A stretch of DNA of 64,000 nt from Pseudomonadota bacterium (GTDB lineage Bacteria > Pseudomonadota > Gammaproteobacteria > Xanthomonadales > Xanthomonadaceae). The stretch is taken from contig JAFEBX010000003.1 of the NCBI GenBank assembly GCA_018242425.1, positions 310,001-374,000 on the forward strand, given 5' to 3'. Within the stretch, counting starts at the first letter, position 1. The number at the start of each line of letters is the position of its first letter. The notes beneath the pieces are model-generated. The model was not told the origin of the DNA. It searched no databases and saw nothing but the letters and a program-made list of their open reading frames with translations. Below are positions 34,750 through 43,395 of this stretch, one piece after another. The position numbers and the translations under genes are program-made.

Positions 34750-35066
34750 CCAAACTCATCGCCGTCGTCGTCGGCTGTTTCCTGCTCGGCTACTGGCTGG
34801 TCTCGGTGTTCCTGCCGAACCTCAAGCGCGAATCCCCGCCGCAATCGCCGCCGCGCGCGGATCCCGTGCAACGCCCATGGTTCGAGATCCTCGAGGTCCC
34901 GTCGAACGCGCCACTGGCCGACATCCAGGAGGCTTACCAGCGCCTGCGCGGCAAATACACCGCGGAAGACATCGATCGCCTGCCGATCGGCCTGCGCGCC
35001 TCCTTCGACGAGAAATTGCAGGAGCTTGATCGCGCCTATCGCGATGCGCTTTATCATCGGGAATAA
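34746..35066 (+). CDS. Membrane-anchored J-like protein lacking the HPD motif
   Basis: A 106-residue protein with an N-terminal membrane helix (residues about 3-22), a Pro-rich linker, and a region resembling a J-domain (PWFEILEVPSNAPLADIQEAY, then QRLRGKYTAED and a final RDALYHRE). The His-Pro-Asp tripeptide needed to stimulate DnaK ATPase is absent; the KYHPD position reads KYTAE. It may be a J-like adaptor without co-chaperone activity. ATG overlaps the previous stop by 4 bases. Confidence 0.7.
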   Translation: MTKLIAVVVGCFLLGYWLVSVFLPNLKRESPPQSPPRADPVQRPWFEILEVPSNAPLADIQEAYQRLRGKYTAEDIDRLPIGLRASFDEKLQELDRAYRDALYHRE

Positions 35067-35084
35067 CCTGAGGGAGAGCCGATC

Positions 35085-36293
35085 ATGAAGCGCATGGGGT
35101 TGATCCTGTCGGCACTGCTCGCCGCAGCGGCATGCACGAACGCCTTCGCCGCCGAGCCCGTTGCGCAGGTGCGCGTCACCTTCGATCGCCAGCACATCCT
35201 GGTTCGCGACGCCAAGGGGTATGCCGACGTCTCCGCCCAACGTCGCATCACCGTCGACGATCCCGCACGCATCGCTTCGGTATCGAAACTGGTGACCACG
35301 CTGGGCGTGATGCGTCTTGTCGAACAGGGCAAATTGAATCTCGACGAGGATGTGTCGCAGCAACTCGGCTGGCCACTGCGCAACCCGGCCTTCCCCGACA
35401 CGCCGATCACCCTGCGCATGCTGCTGTCGCACACTTCCAGCCTCACCGACAACGCCGGCTACTGGGATGTCGCGCTGAACGAAAACCTCCGCGACCTCGC
35501 CGGCAATCCGAAGGCCTGGGACAACGCGCACGCACCGGGAACGTGGTTTCGCTACACCAACCTCAATTTCCCGGTGGTCGCCAGCGTGATGGAACGCGCC
35601 AGCGGCGAACGCTTCGATCGCCTGATGCAGCGGCTGGTGTTGCGACCGCTGGGCCTGCATGCCTGCTTCAACTGGTCGGGCTGCGATGCCGCGACCATCG
35701 CGCGTGGCGTGGTGCTGTACGACGCCGCGGGCAAACCGCAGAAAGACGATCTACACGGAAAGGCACTGGACTGCCCGGTGATCGCCGCGCGCGATGGCAG
35801 TTGCGACCTGTCCACATGGGTCGCCGGACGCAACGGCACGCTGTTTTCACCGCAGGGCGGGTTGCGCATTTCGGTGATCGACCTTGCCAGGATCGGGCAA
35901 CTGCTGTTGAACGAAGGACGCGTCGGCAAGACGCAATTCCTTGCTCCGAAGTCGATACAAACCATGCTGGCTTCGCACTGGCGCTACGACGGCCATGACG
36001 GCGACATCGGCGAGATGGACGAGCCGCAACGCGGCAGTTTCTTCTGCAGCTATGGCTATGCGACCCAGCAACTCGGGCAAGGCGATGGCAAGTCCTGCCG
36101 CGACGACCTGTTCGGTGACCATCGCCTGCACGTCGGTCATTCCGGCAATGCCTATGGCCTGCTCTCGGGCGTGTGGATCGACCCGCAAGCCGGCACCGGC
36201 GTCGCCTATTTCGCCACCGGCGTCGAGAACGCCGCCAGCGGCGCGCACTCCGCCTTCAGCGCGATCGAGGAATCGCTGGCGACCGGGCGCTGA
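35085..36293 (+). CDS. Serine hydrolase, class C beta-lactamase / penicillin-binding fold
   Basis: A 402-residue exported protein. The N-terminus is a signal peptide, possibly ending at AFA-AE; a Cys at 17 could alternatively be a lipid anchor. The nucleophile motif is S65-V-S-K68 (SxxK), the Tyr motif is YTN in FRYTNLNFPV, and the third motif is HSG in VGHSGNAYGLLSG. Four or more cysteines suggest disulfides. Such proteins act on peptidoglycan peptides, esters or beta-lactams; the substrate cannot be chosen here. Confidence 0.88.
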   Translation: MKRMGLILSALLAAAACTNAFAAEPVAQVRVTFDRQHILVRDAKGYADVSAQRRITVDDPARIASVSKLVTTLGVMRLVEQGKLNLDEDVSQQLGWPLRNPAFPDTPITLRMLLSHTSSLTDNAGYWDVALNENLRDLAGNPKAWDNAHAPGTWFRYTNLNFPVVASVMERASGERFDRLMQRLVLRPLGLHACFNWSGCDAATIARGVVLYDAAGKPQKDDLHGKALDCPVIAARDGSCDLSTWVAGRNGTLFSPQGGLRISVIDLARIGQLLLNEGRVGKTQFLAPKSIQTMLASHWRYDGHDGDIGEMDEPQRGSFFCSYGYATQQLGQGDGKSCRDDLFGDHRLHVGHSGNAYGLLSGVWIDPQAGTGVAYFATGVENAASGAHSAFSAIEESLATGR

Positions 36294-36314
36294 CCCGATC
36301 GCCACGCCGCGCGC

Positions 36315-37526
36315 TCAGGCTGCCCGCGTAAGCAGTTGCGGATCGCGCGCCAGCTTCGGCGCGACCATCGGGATGGTCAGCATCGTGCTGGCGACCGCCA
36401 TCAACAACAGGGCGGTGAACGTCTCGTTGGTGATCAATTGCTTGTCGAGCAACACGTTGACGAAAATGATCATGATCAGCGCCTTGGTCTGCAGCAGCCA
36501 ACCGATGATCGACGTTTCATTGCGCGACCAGCCGAGGATTTTCCCGGCGATGCGGATGCCCAGCAGCTTGCCGCCGACCGATGCCACCAGCAGCACGCCC
36601 GCAGCGACGAAGACCGCGATGCCGCCGACATCCCACTTGGTGCGCAGGCCGGTGGACAGGAAGAACACGGGCATGAAGGCGAGCAGCACGTAGCGCCGGA
36701 ACTGGTCCATGTCTTCCTGGTCGAACCATTCGCTGTCCATCACCGCGCCGGCAAGGAAGGCGCCGACCATGAAATGCAGGCCGGACCAATCGGCGCCCCA
36801 GGCGATCGCGACCAGCCAGATGAGCGCGACATACCAGCGATCCTTTTCCTGCAGCGCGCGCATCAGCTTGCGGAACAACACCGTGACCAAGGCGAACCCG
36901 ACCAGGAATCCGACTTGCTTGCCGACGCGCGTCCAGTCCATGAGGATCACGGCAAGCACGCCCCAGATCGCGATGTCGTCGAGGCTGGCATAGCGCAACA
37001 GGCGCTGGCCGAGCGGTGCGCGCAGGATCCCGAGCTTCTCCATCAGCAGGATCAGGATCGGCAATGCCGTCACCGCGCAAGCCATGCCGATGCCGAACAC
37101 GAATTGCCAGGACTGCGCCTTCGGGCCGATCCAGCCGGGGAATGCCAGCATTCCGAATGCGGCGATGCCGCCGAGGGCAAGCGGCGTCCCCAATGCAAAA
37201 CCGGCAGAGGTCAGCGATTCGCTGCGATGCGTCCATACGCGCTTGAGATCGAGTTCGATCCCGGCGATGCAGACGAACAGCATCACCGCCCACCAGGCGA
37301 TGCCGTTGAGCGGCGCGATCACCGCCGGGCTGAACACATAGGCGTAATAGTCGGGGAACAGCTTGCCGAGGATGCCCGGCCCGAGCAGGATGCCGGCGAT
37401 GATCTGCACGACGACCAGCGGCGCGAAGTAATCGGTGCGGCCAATGCGCCAGATCAGCCAGGGAACCGTCAGGATGATCCCCATCGCGATGAGGAAGATC
37501 TCGGTGGTGTTGGTGACTGGATGCAC
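36315..37526 (-). CDS. Cation:proton antiporter (CPA2/KefB-like core)
   Basis: A 403-residue inner-membrane protein with about twelve helices of the Na+/H+ exchanger fold. Characteristic parts are GILLGPGILG, FVCIAGIELDLKRV, the SLDDIAIWG core motif with adjacent acidic residues, and FMPVFFLSTGLRT. No C-terminal Rossmann (TrkA-N) domain is present, unlike KefB/KefC. GTG at 37526 follows GGGAG by nine bases and is preferred over codons further upstream. Divergent from the MFS gene across 95 bases. Confidence 0.88.
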   Translation of the reverse strand: MHPVTNTTEIFLIAMGIILTVPWLIWRIGRTDYFAPLVVVQIIAGILLGPGILGKLFPDYYAYVFSPAVIAPLNGIAWWAVMLFVCIAGIELDLKRVWTHRSESLTSAGFALGTPLALGGIAAFGMLAFPGWIGPKAQSWQFVFGIGMACAVTALPILILLMEKLGILRAPLGQRLLRYASLDDIAIWGVLAVILMDWTRVGKQVGFLVGFALVTVLFRKLMRALQEKDRWYVALIWLVAIAWGADWSGLHFMVGAFLAGAVMDSEWFDQEDMDQFRRYVLLAFMPVFFLSTGLRTKWDVGGIAVFVAAGVLLVASVGGKLLGIRIAGKILGWSRNETSIIGWLLQTKALIMIIFVNVLLDKQLITNETFTALLLMAVASTMLTIPMVAPKLARDPQLLTRAA

Positions 37527-37621
37527 GGCATTGCTCCCGCTTCGCGACCGGCGATCATAAAGGAGGTTTGCCGACACGTGCCATCGCGGCGGCGGCCCGC
37601 TCCATCTGCCAGAATCACGCC

Positions 37622-39262
37622 ATGAGCGCATCCCCGACACATCCCGCCTCCTCCGGCGGCATCACCTTCCATCATCCCTTCGCGTTCTGGGCCGGTTGCG
37701 CCGCGATCATCGCCGGCGTGCTGATGCACATGCCGATGTTCATGATGGGTCGCGACATGCACTGGCAGATGGTCGGCATGCCGATGGACGGCATGATGCT
37801 CACCGGGATGGCATTGATCCCGCTCGGCGTGCTGCTGTCCGGTTATGGCCTGATGCCGCGCCTCGACCAGATGCGCGAAACCCTGCACGGTGGCAAGCGC
37901 CACCTGCATTTCCACATCGCCGACAGCGTGGCGCTCAACCGCGCGCACTGGACGCTGGTGATCGTGCTGGTGGTGGCGCTGGCGATCGATGTGATGAAGC
38001 CGGCGACGCTCGGTTTCGTGATGCCGGGCATGAGCGCGGAATACCAGATCACAAAACCGACCGCGAGCACGCTGGCGCTGGTCGCGCTGATCGGCACCAC
38101 GGTGGGTTCGATCATCTGGGGCTGGCTGGCCGATGTCTTCGGTCGCCGCGCCGGCATCCTGCTGTCGGCGCTGATGTTCATCGGCACCGCGATCTGCGGC
38201 GCGATGCCGCTGTTCGGCTGGAACCTGGTGATGTGCTTCCTGATGGGCGCATCGGCCGGTGGCCTGCTGCCGATCGCGTTCACCCTGATGGCGGAAACCG
38301 TGCCGGCCGCGCATCGCGGCTGGCTGCTGGTCGCACTCGGCGGGGTCGGCACGTCGGCGGGCTACCTGTTGGCGTCGGGCGCGGCCGCGATCCTCGAACC
38401 GATGTTCAGCTGGCGCATCCTGTGGCTGCTCAACCTGCCGACCGGCATCGTCATCCTGCTGCTCAACCACTGGATCCCGGAATCGCCGCGCTTTCTTTCC
38501 AACGCCGGCCTCGAAGAACAGGCACGCGCGGTGTTGCGCCGTTTCGCCGGGCCCGAAGCCGCCGCGGTGGAAGTCGATGACGCGCAGCATCCGGGTGCAC
38601 CCGAACTCGACCAACCTCCGCCGCCCGCAACCTGGCGCCACCTGTTGCGCGGACGCCATGCGCAGATCAGCTGGGGACTGATCGTCTGCGGCATCGCCTG
38701 GGGCCTCGCCAATTTCGGCTTCCTGCTGTGGCTGCCGGTCAACCTCACCAAACTCGGCGTCGATCCGCATGCCGCGAGCAAGCTGCTGGCGAAATCGGCG
38801 GTCTATGCGCTGCCCGGCATCGCCGTGGTGGTGTGGCTGTACCACCGCTGGAGCAGCTTTCGCTCGCTGGTGCTGTTCATTGCACTCGCCACGCTGTCGC
38901 TGCTGTTGTTCGCCGCGATCGGCACATTCCAGATCCGCTCGCCCGGCCTCACCATCGCTGCAGTCGCGTTGCTGCTGGTCGGCATCAGCGGCGTGGTGGC
39001 GATGCTGATTCCCTACGCCACCGAAATCTATCCAGTCCACCTGCGCGGCACCGGCTCCGGCGTGATCGCCGCGAGTTCCAAAGCCGGCGGCGTGCTGGGT
39101 GCCGGCCTCGGCGTATTCGGCCTGTTCGAACACATCGCGATGTCCGCGGTCGCCATCGCGGTGGTGATGGCGACATCCGGCGTGATGCTGCTGCGCCATG
39201 GCATCGAAACCCGCGGAACCTCGCTGGAAGACATCCAGGACCAGTTGGCCGAGGCCGACTGA
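37622..39262 (+). CDS. MFS transporter with Met-rich N-terminal membrane extension
   Basis: A 546-residue major facilitator. The 12-helix core starts near residue 105 and carries the signature WGWLADVFGRRAGI and the sugar/organic-acid porter stretch WIPESPRFL. Before it lie two extra hydrophobic segments (about residues 18-38 and 60-80) joined by a loop with many Met and His (HMPMFMMGRDMHWQMVGM, then PMDGMMLTGM). The extension is unusual for MFS carriers. Substrate unknown. The start at 37622 is the first ATG before the extension. Confidence 0.88.
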   Translation: MSASPTHPASSGGITFHHPFAFWAGCAAIIAGVLMHMPMFMMGRDMHWQMVGMPMDGMMLTGMALIPLGVLLSGYGLMPRLDQMRETLHGGKRHLHFHIADSVALNRAHWTLVIVLVVALAIDVMKPATLGFVMPGMSAEYQITKPTASTLALVALIGTTVGSIIWGWLADVFGRRAGILLSALMFIGTAICGAMPLFGWNLVMCFLMGASAGGLLPIAFTLMAETVPAAHRGWLLVALGGVGTSAGYLLASGAAAILEPMFSWRILWLLNLPTGIVILLLNHWIPESPRFLSNAGLEEQARAVLRRFAGPEAAAVEVDDAQHPGAPELDQPPPPATWRHLLRGRHAQISWGLIVCGIAWGLANFGFLLWLPVNLTKLGVDPHAASKLLAKSAVYALPGIAVVVWLYHRWSSFRSLVLFIALATLSLLLFAAIGTFQIRSPGLTIAAVALLLVGISGVVAMLIPYATEIYPVHLRGTGSGVIAASSKAGGVLGAGLGVFGLFEHIAMSAVAIAVVMATSGVMLLRHGIETRGTSLEDIQDQLAEAD

Positions 39263-39275
39263 TCCGCGCGCGTCG

Positions 39276-39728
39276 TCACGGACCGTCGGGGATTTCCGCC
39301 TCGACGAGTTGCGCCAGCAATACCAGAGATTCCTGCCAGCCGAGGTAGCACATCTCGGTCGGGATCATTTCCGGGATACCGCTCTGCTCGATCGAAACAT
39401 CGGTGCCGCACATCACCGGCTTCAGCACGATGGTGGTGCGCATCTCGCCGGGCAGGTTCGGATCATCGAAGGCGTCGGTGTAGACGATCTTCTCGCCGGG
39501 CACCAGTTCCTGATACTGGCCGCCGAAATGGTGGCCATTGCCGGTCGAGAAGTTGGTGAAACTCATCTTGTAGCGTCCGCCGACGCGCGCATCCATTTCG
39601 TGGACCTTGCCGGTGAAGCCGTGCGGCGGCAGCCACTTGGCCATCGCGTCGGGATCGAGGAAGGCCTTGTAGATGCGGGCGGCGGGTGCACGCAGGACGC
39701 GATGCAGCTTGACGGTTCCCTTGGACAT
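39276..39728 (-). CDS. SRPBCC/AHSA1-domain protein
   Basis: A 150-residue START-like fold protein (KLHRVLRAPAARIYKAFLDP, then WLPPHGFTGKVHEMD and a final EMCYLGWQESLVLLAQLV). Members bind hydrophobic ligands or modulate Hsp90; a role for this one is unknown. It is the last gene of a minus-strand operon with two VOC proteins, a TetR regulator and a glutathione transferase. ATG 39728 is chosen over an upstream codon at 39752. Confidence 0.88.
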   Translation of the reverse strand: MSKGTVKLHRVLRAPAARIYKAFLDPDAMAKWLPPHGFTGKVHEMDARVGGRYKMSFTNFSTGNGHHFGGQYQELVPGEKIVYTDAFDDPNLPGEMRTTIVLKPVMCGTDVSIEQSGIPEMIPTEMCYLGWQESLVLLAQLVEAEIPDGP

Positions 39729-39744
39729 GTCGTGCTCTCCTGTT

Positions 39745-40230
39745 TCAGCCACGGACGGCCGCTTCGATCGCGGCGATATCGATCTTCTTCATCTGCATCA
39801 TCGCGTTGAACGCGCGCGCAGCCACTTCGGGATCGGGATGGGTGATGGCCTGCGTCAATGCGACCGGGGTGATCTGCCAGGGCAACCCCCACTTGTCGCT
39901 GCACCAGCCGCAATCGCCTTCCTTGCCGCCATTGCCAACGATGGCATTCCAGTAGCGATCGGTTTCCGCCTGGTCCGCGGTCGCGATCTGGAACGAGAAT
40001 CCCCAGCCATGGGTGACGCCCGGTCCACCATTGAGGCCGAGGCAGGGAATGCCCATCACGGTGAACTCGACCGTGAGCACGTCGCCCTTCTTGCCTGCGG
40101 GATAGTCGCCGGGCGCGCGATGCACCGCATCGACCGAGGAGTCTGGAAAGGTGCTGGCGTAGAAGCGCGCGGCCTCTTCGGCATCGCGGTCATACCAGAG
40201 ACAGATCGTGTTTTTTGCTGGGGTCGCCAT
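39745..40230 (-). CDS. VOC-family protein, PhnB/3-demethylubiquinone-methyltransferase-like
   Basis: A 161-residue glyoxalase-fold protein. It contains ICLWYDRDAEEAARFYASTF, FTVMGIPCLGLNGGP and the CGWCSDKWGLPWQITP stretch typical of this subfamily. Two ATG codons are adjacent; the second (40230) has better spacing to GGAG. The subfamily's historical methyltransferase name is not supported by a SAM site. Operon partner of the next VOC protein. Confidence 0.9.
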   Translation of the reverse strand: MATPAKNTICLWYDRDAEEAARFYASTFPDSSVDAVHRAPGDYPAGKKGDVLTVEFTVMGIPCLGLNGGPGVTHGWGFSFQIATADQAETDRYWNAIVGNGGKEGDCGWCSDKWGLPWQITPVALTQAITHPDPEVAARAFNAMMQMKKIDIAAIEAAVRG

Positions 40231-40245
40231 CATCTTCTCCTTGGA

Positions 40246-40659
40246 TCAGGGATTGAGGCCAATCATCCAGCCGATGCCGAACTTGTCGGTCACCATGCCG
40301 AACAACGGCGCCCAGAACGTCGGTGACAACGGCATCTGAACCGACCCGTCGACGGCCAATGCATCGAAGGCGCGACGAACATTCGCTTCACCGTCGAGGG
40401 CCAGCGAGATACGGAACCCGTTGAAGTTGGCGGGCTTGTCGCTGTCACCATCGGAAATCATCAGCTGCGCATTGCCGGCCGTGAGCGTGGCATGCATCAC
40501 CTTGGCGGCCCAGCCGGCCGGCATCGGCCAATCATTCGGCGTCGGGCTATCGCCCCAGGTCATGCGCATCGGCACTTCGGCACCCAGCGCATGCTTGTAG
40601 AAGCCGATCATCTCGTCGGCACGACCGTTCGCGAACAGATAGGGTTCGATCTTCGTCAT
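40246..40659 (-). CDS. VOC-family protein, PhnB-like
   Basis: A 137-residue glyoxalase/dioxygenase-fold protein (PYLFANGRADEMIGFYKHAL, GNAQLMISDGD, PTFWAPLFGMVTDKFGIGWM). It is the common PhnB-like type, whose role is generally unknown. Its ATG overlaps the stop of the TetR gene (ATGA), showing translational coupling to the regulator. Confidence 0.92.
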   Translation of the reverse strand: MTKIEPYLFANGRADEMIGFYKHALGAEVPMRMTWGDSPTPNDWPMPAGWAAKVMHATLTAGNAQLMISDGDSDKPANFNGFRISLALDGEANVRRAFDALAVDGSVQMPLSPTFWAPLFGMVTDKFGIGWMIGLNP

Positions 40660-41309
40660 TGCGGTGTTCTCCTGGGCTTGGGGGATGGACGTGATCCGGT
40701 TGAAGCCGGCAACAGCAATTCGATATAGCGACGCAGGTGGGCGACGGCATCGGCGGCAATGGCGAGACCGTCCTGCGCCTTGGCGAGTACGAACGCGCCC
40801 TGCAAGGCCACCTGCGTGTACAGCGCAACGCTTTCCGGCGACCACGTCGCCTTCGGCGCGTATTTCTTCTTCGCCTCGGCGAAATCGCGTACCAGTGTCT
40901 CTGCGTGGCCCTCGATGCCGGCACGACATGCGTCACGCAATGCCGGATGGCTGTCGTAGGTTTCCTGCACCAGCGTGCCGAGCAGGCAGGTGAACTGTGC
41001 AAGTTCGCCCTGCAGCAATTCGCCGCGCAAGTCGATGTAGGCGAGCACGCGATCACGCGGGTCAGGCAATGCGTGGTACGACGATTTCGCGAACAACTGG
41101 GCGGTATAGGTATTCCAGTACTCCACCGCGGCCAGGGCCAATGCTTCCTTGCTGGCGAAGTGGTGGAAGAACGCGCCCTTGCTCACGCCGGCGGCGCGGC
41201 AGAGATCATCGACCGTCGTCGCGGCGTAACCGCGGGTACGGAACTCACTGAGCGCGGCATCAAGCAGGCGCTGGCGGGCGGAGACGGCGGTGATGGTGGC
41301 TGCAGGCAT
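40656..41309 (-). CDS. TetR/AcrR-family transcriptional regulator
   Basis: A 217-residue repressor-type protein. Residues about 10-60 hold the helix-turn-helix (ARQRLLDAALSEFRTRGYAA, then TVDDLCRAAGVSKGAFFHHF). The C-terminal ligand domain has LLGTLVQETYDSHPALRDAC, typical of NemR/YxaF-like members that sense electrophiles. ATG 41309 is preferred over TTG 41318. It sits in the middle of the operon it probably controls, overlapping the following VOC gene by 4 bases. Confidence 0.92.
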   Translation of the reverse strand: MPAATITAVSARQRLLDAALSEFRTRGYAATTVDDLCRAAGVSKGAFFHHFASKEALALAAVEYWNTYTAQLFAKSSYHALPDPRDRVLAYIDLRGELLQGELAQFTCLLGTLVQETYDSHPALRDACRAGIEGHAETLVRDFAEAKKKYAPKATWSPESVALYTQVALQGAFVLAKAQDGLAIAADAVAHLRRYIELLLPASTGSRPSPKPRRTPQ

Positions 41310-41314
41310 GATGG

Positions 41315-41968
41315 TCAACCAGCCGAAGATGCAGGAGCGTTGATTGCAAGCTGCGCGGCGAATGCCCGCTGGTAGGCAGGACGCGCTTCGGCGCGTGCGA
41401 CATAGGCAGCGAGGGCGGGAAATTCATCGAGGATTCCCGAAGGCCGCGCCCGCAGCAGTACCGATGCCATCATCAGATCGCCGGCGCTGAAGTCGCCATC
41501 GAGCCACTCGGAATCGCCGAGGCGCGCGGAAAGTTGCTTGAACCTGTTGCGGATGCGATCCGCGACCAAAGGCAGGCGTTCGGCCGCCCACGGCCTGTCA
41601 CCCTCGATGATCCTGACGGTCACGAGATCGAGGATCGGCGGCTCGATCGTGTTGACCGCGGCGAACATCCAGCTGATCGCGCGCGCCCTGGCGTCGGTAT
41701 CCGTTGGGAACAGGCCGGCATGGCGTTCGGCGAGGTAGAGGACGATCGATCCGGTTTCGAACAAAACCAGACCGTCCTCTTCATAGGTCGGAATCTGCCC
41801 GAATGGCTGCAGTGCAATATGCGGCGGGGCCTTCATCGCCTCGAACGACACCAGCCGCACGTCGTAGGGCTTGCCGGTTTCTTCCAGCGCCCAGCGCACG
41901 CGGGTATCGCGCGCCAGTCCCTTGCCGCCGTCGGGTGATCGCTCGAATGCAGTGATGACGATGCCCAT
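41315..41968 (-). CDS. Glutathione S-transferase family protein
   Basis: A 217-residue cytosolic protein with an N-terminal thioredoxin-like domain (VRWALEETGKPYDVRLVSFE; NPFGQIPTYEEDG analogue PFGQIPTY; ETGSIVLYLAE for glutathione gamma-glutamyl binding) and a C-terminal helical domain (LDGDFSAGDLMMASVLLRA). First gene of the five-gene operon. ATG 41968 opens the thioredoxin fold. Divergent from the LytS-type kinase across about 167 bases that should contain promoters and a TetR operator; no clear palindrome was identified. Confidence 0.92.
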   Translation of the reverse strand: MGIVITAFERSPDGGKGLARDTRVRWALEETGKPYDVRLVSFEAMKAPPHIALQPFGQIPTYEEDGLVLFETGSIVLYLAERHAGLFPTDTDARARAISWMFAAVNTIEPPILDLVTVRIIEGDRPWAAERLPLVADRIRNRFKQLSARLGDSEWLDGDFSAGDLMMASVLLRARPSGILDEFPALAAYVARAEARPAYQRAFAAQLAINAPASSAG

Positions 41969-42135
41969 CGGGCTGGCTCCTTCAACCGATGAATCGGACA
42001 ATACCGACCAGTTGGTATGTTGTCAATCCCCTTCATTCATCGCGCCATTCCCCCTTTCATCGCATGCCCTCTGGCGCCGACGCGCCCCGTCGCTATGCTC
42101 GATCGCAATCACCCGATCCGCGCCGCGAGCCACGC

Positions 42136-43395
42136 ATGTTCAAGTCCCTGTTCAAGCAACTGTTCTTCGTCCTGCGCATCGCGATCGCCTGGGGCGCACT
42201 GGTGTTCCTCGTGGTCGCGCTGTATTCGAACATCCCGGTGCTGCGCGAGTTCCCGGCACCGATGGTGATCCTCGGCATGGGCACGATGGCGCTGGTGATC
42301 GCCGGCGCGTTCTCGCACCTGCATCGCGTCCGCCTGATCGCCGGCCGCATCGATCGGGACGCCATCAGCAACCGCCAGCGCCGATTGGTGGAGATCCCGC
42401 TGGAAGCTGGTGAAGCCTTCGATCTCCTCGACGCCGCGATTCGCGAGTTGCCGGGTATCCAGCAGGTGCAAAGCACGCGCGACAGCCTGCAGGTGAAAGC
42501 CAAGGTCGTTCGCCCGCATGCCTGGGGCGAACACCCGCTGCAGCGCTGGAATCCCCTCCTCTGGTTCGGCCAGCCGCGCAATCAGTTGCTCGCAACGGTG
42601 ACGCCCGGCGAGGACAGCGGTCGCGTCACCCTGATCTGCGAACCGGAAAATCCGGCGTGGAGCGACATGTTCCTGGTCGACGACGGCACCAATTACGAAA
42701 ACGCCGAAGCGATCGTGCGTGCGATCACCCGCCGCATCGGCGAACGCCGCCGCAACGAACGCGCCGATGTCGCCCAGACCTCCGCGCAGAAGGAACTCAC
42801 CGAAGCGAAGTTGCAGCTGCTGCATGCGCAGGTGGAACCGCACTTCCTCTACAACACGCTGGCCAGCGCGCAGCTACTGGTGCGCAATGATCCGGATCGC
42901 GCCGAAGCGATGCTCGGCCACCTGATCCAGTACCTGCGCCGCTCGTTGCCGAATGCCGACGACGAGATGTCCACGCTGGGCGCCGAACTGGAGCGGGCGC
43001 TGGCCTATCTCGAAATCCTAGCGATCCGCATGGGCGATCGCCTCGACGTGCAAGTTGATGTTCCGGAAGCCCTGCGCTCGACCCCGCTGCCGGCGATGAT
43101 GCTGCAGACCCTGGTGGAGAACGCGATCAAGCACGGCCTGGAACCGCGCACTGGTGGCGGCACGGTCTGGCTGAAGGCGCGCCGCGATGGCGACGGCATC
43201 GCGATCACGGTCGCCGACAACGGCGAAGGCTTCACCGGCAAGACCAGCGGTAGCGGCATCGGCCTGAAGAACGTGCGCGAACGCCTGCGCCTGCGCTACG
43301 GCTTCGACGCCAATCTGTCGGTGATCGCCAATTTCCCCAGCGGCGTCGCCGCCACGATCACGGTTCCGGCCACGCCAGGTGCATCCCATGTCTGA
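42136..43395 (+). CDS. LytS/YehU-like sensor histidine kinase
   Basis: A 419-residue membrane kinase of the His_kinase (PF06580) type. Two helices near the N-terminus (about residues 8-30 and 40-60) precede a long linker without a recognisable sensor domain. The phosphoacceptor is in AQVEPHFLYNTLAS, and the ATPase domain has LVENAIKHGLEP and GSGIGLKNVRERL. Its gene overlaps the response regulator gene by 8 bases. ATG 42136 is preferred over an upstream in-frame codon at 41989. Confidence 0.94.
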   Translation: MFKSLFKQLFFVLRIAIAWGALVFLVVALYSNIPVLREFPAPMVILGMGTMALVIAGAFSHLHRVRLIAGRIDRDAISNRQRRLVEIPLEAGEAFDLLDAAIRELPGIQQVQSTRDSLQVKAKVVRPHAWGEHPLQRWNPLLWFGQPRNQLLATVTPGEDSGRVTLICEPENPAWSDMFLVDDGTNYENAEAIVRAITRRIGERRRNERADVAQTSAQKELTEAKLQLLHAQVEPHFLYNTLASAQLLVRNDPDRAEAMLGHLIQYLRRSLPNADDEMSTLGAELERALAYLEILAIRMGDRLDVQVDVPEALRSTPLPAMMLQTLVENAIKHGLEPRTGGGTVWLKARRDGDGIAITVADNGEGFTGKTSGSGIGLKNVRERLRLRYGFDANLSVIANFPSGVAATITVPATPGASHV

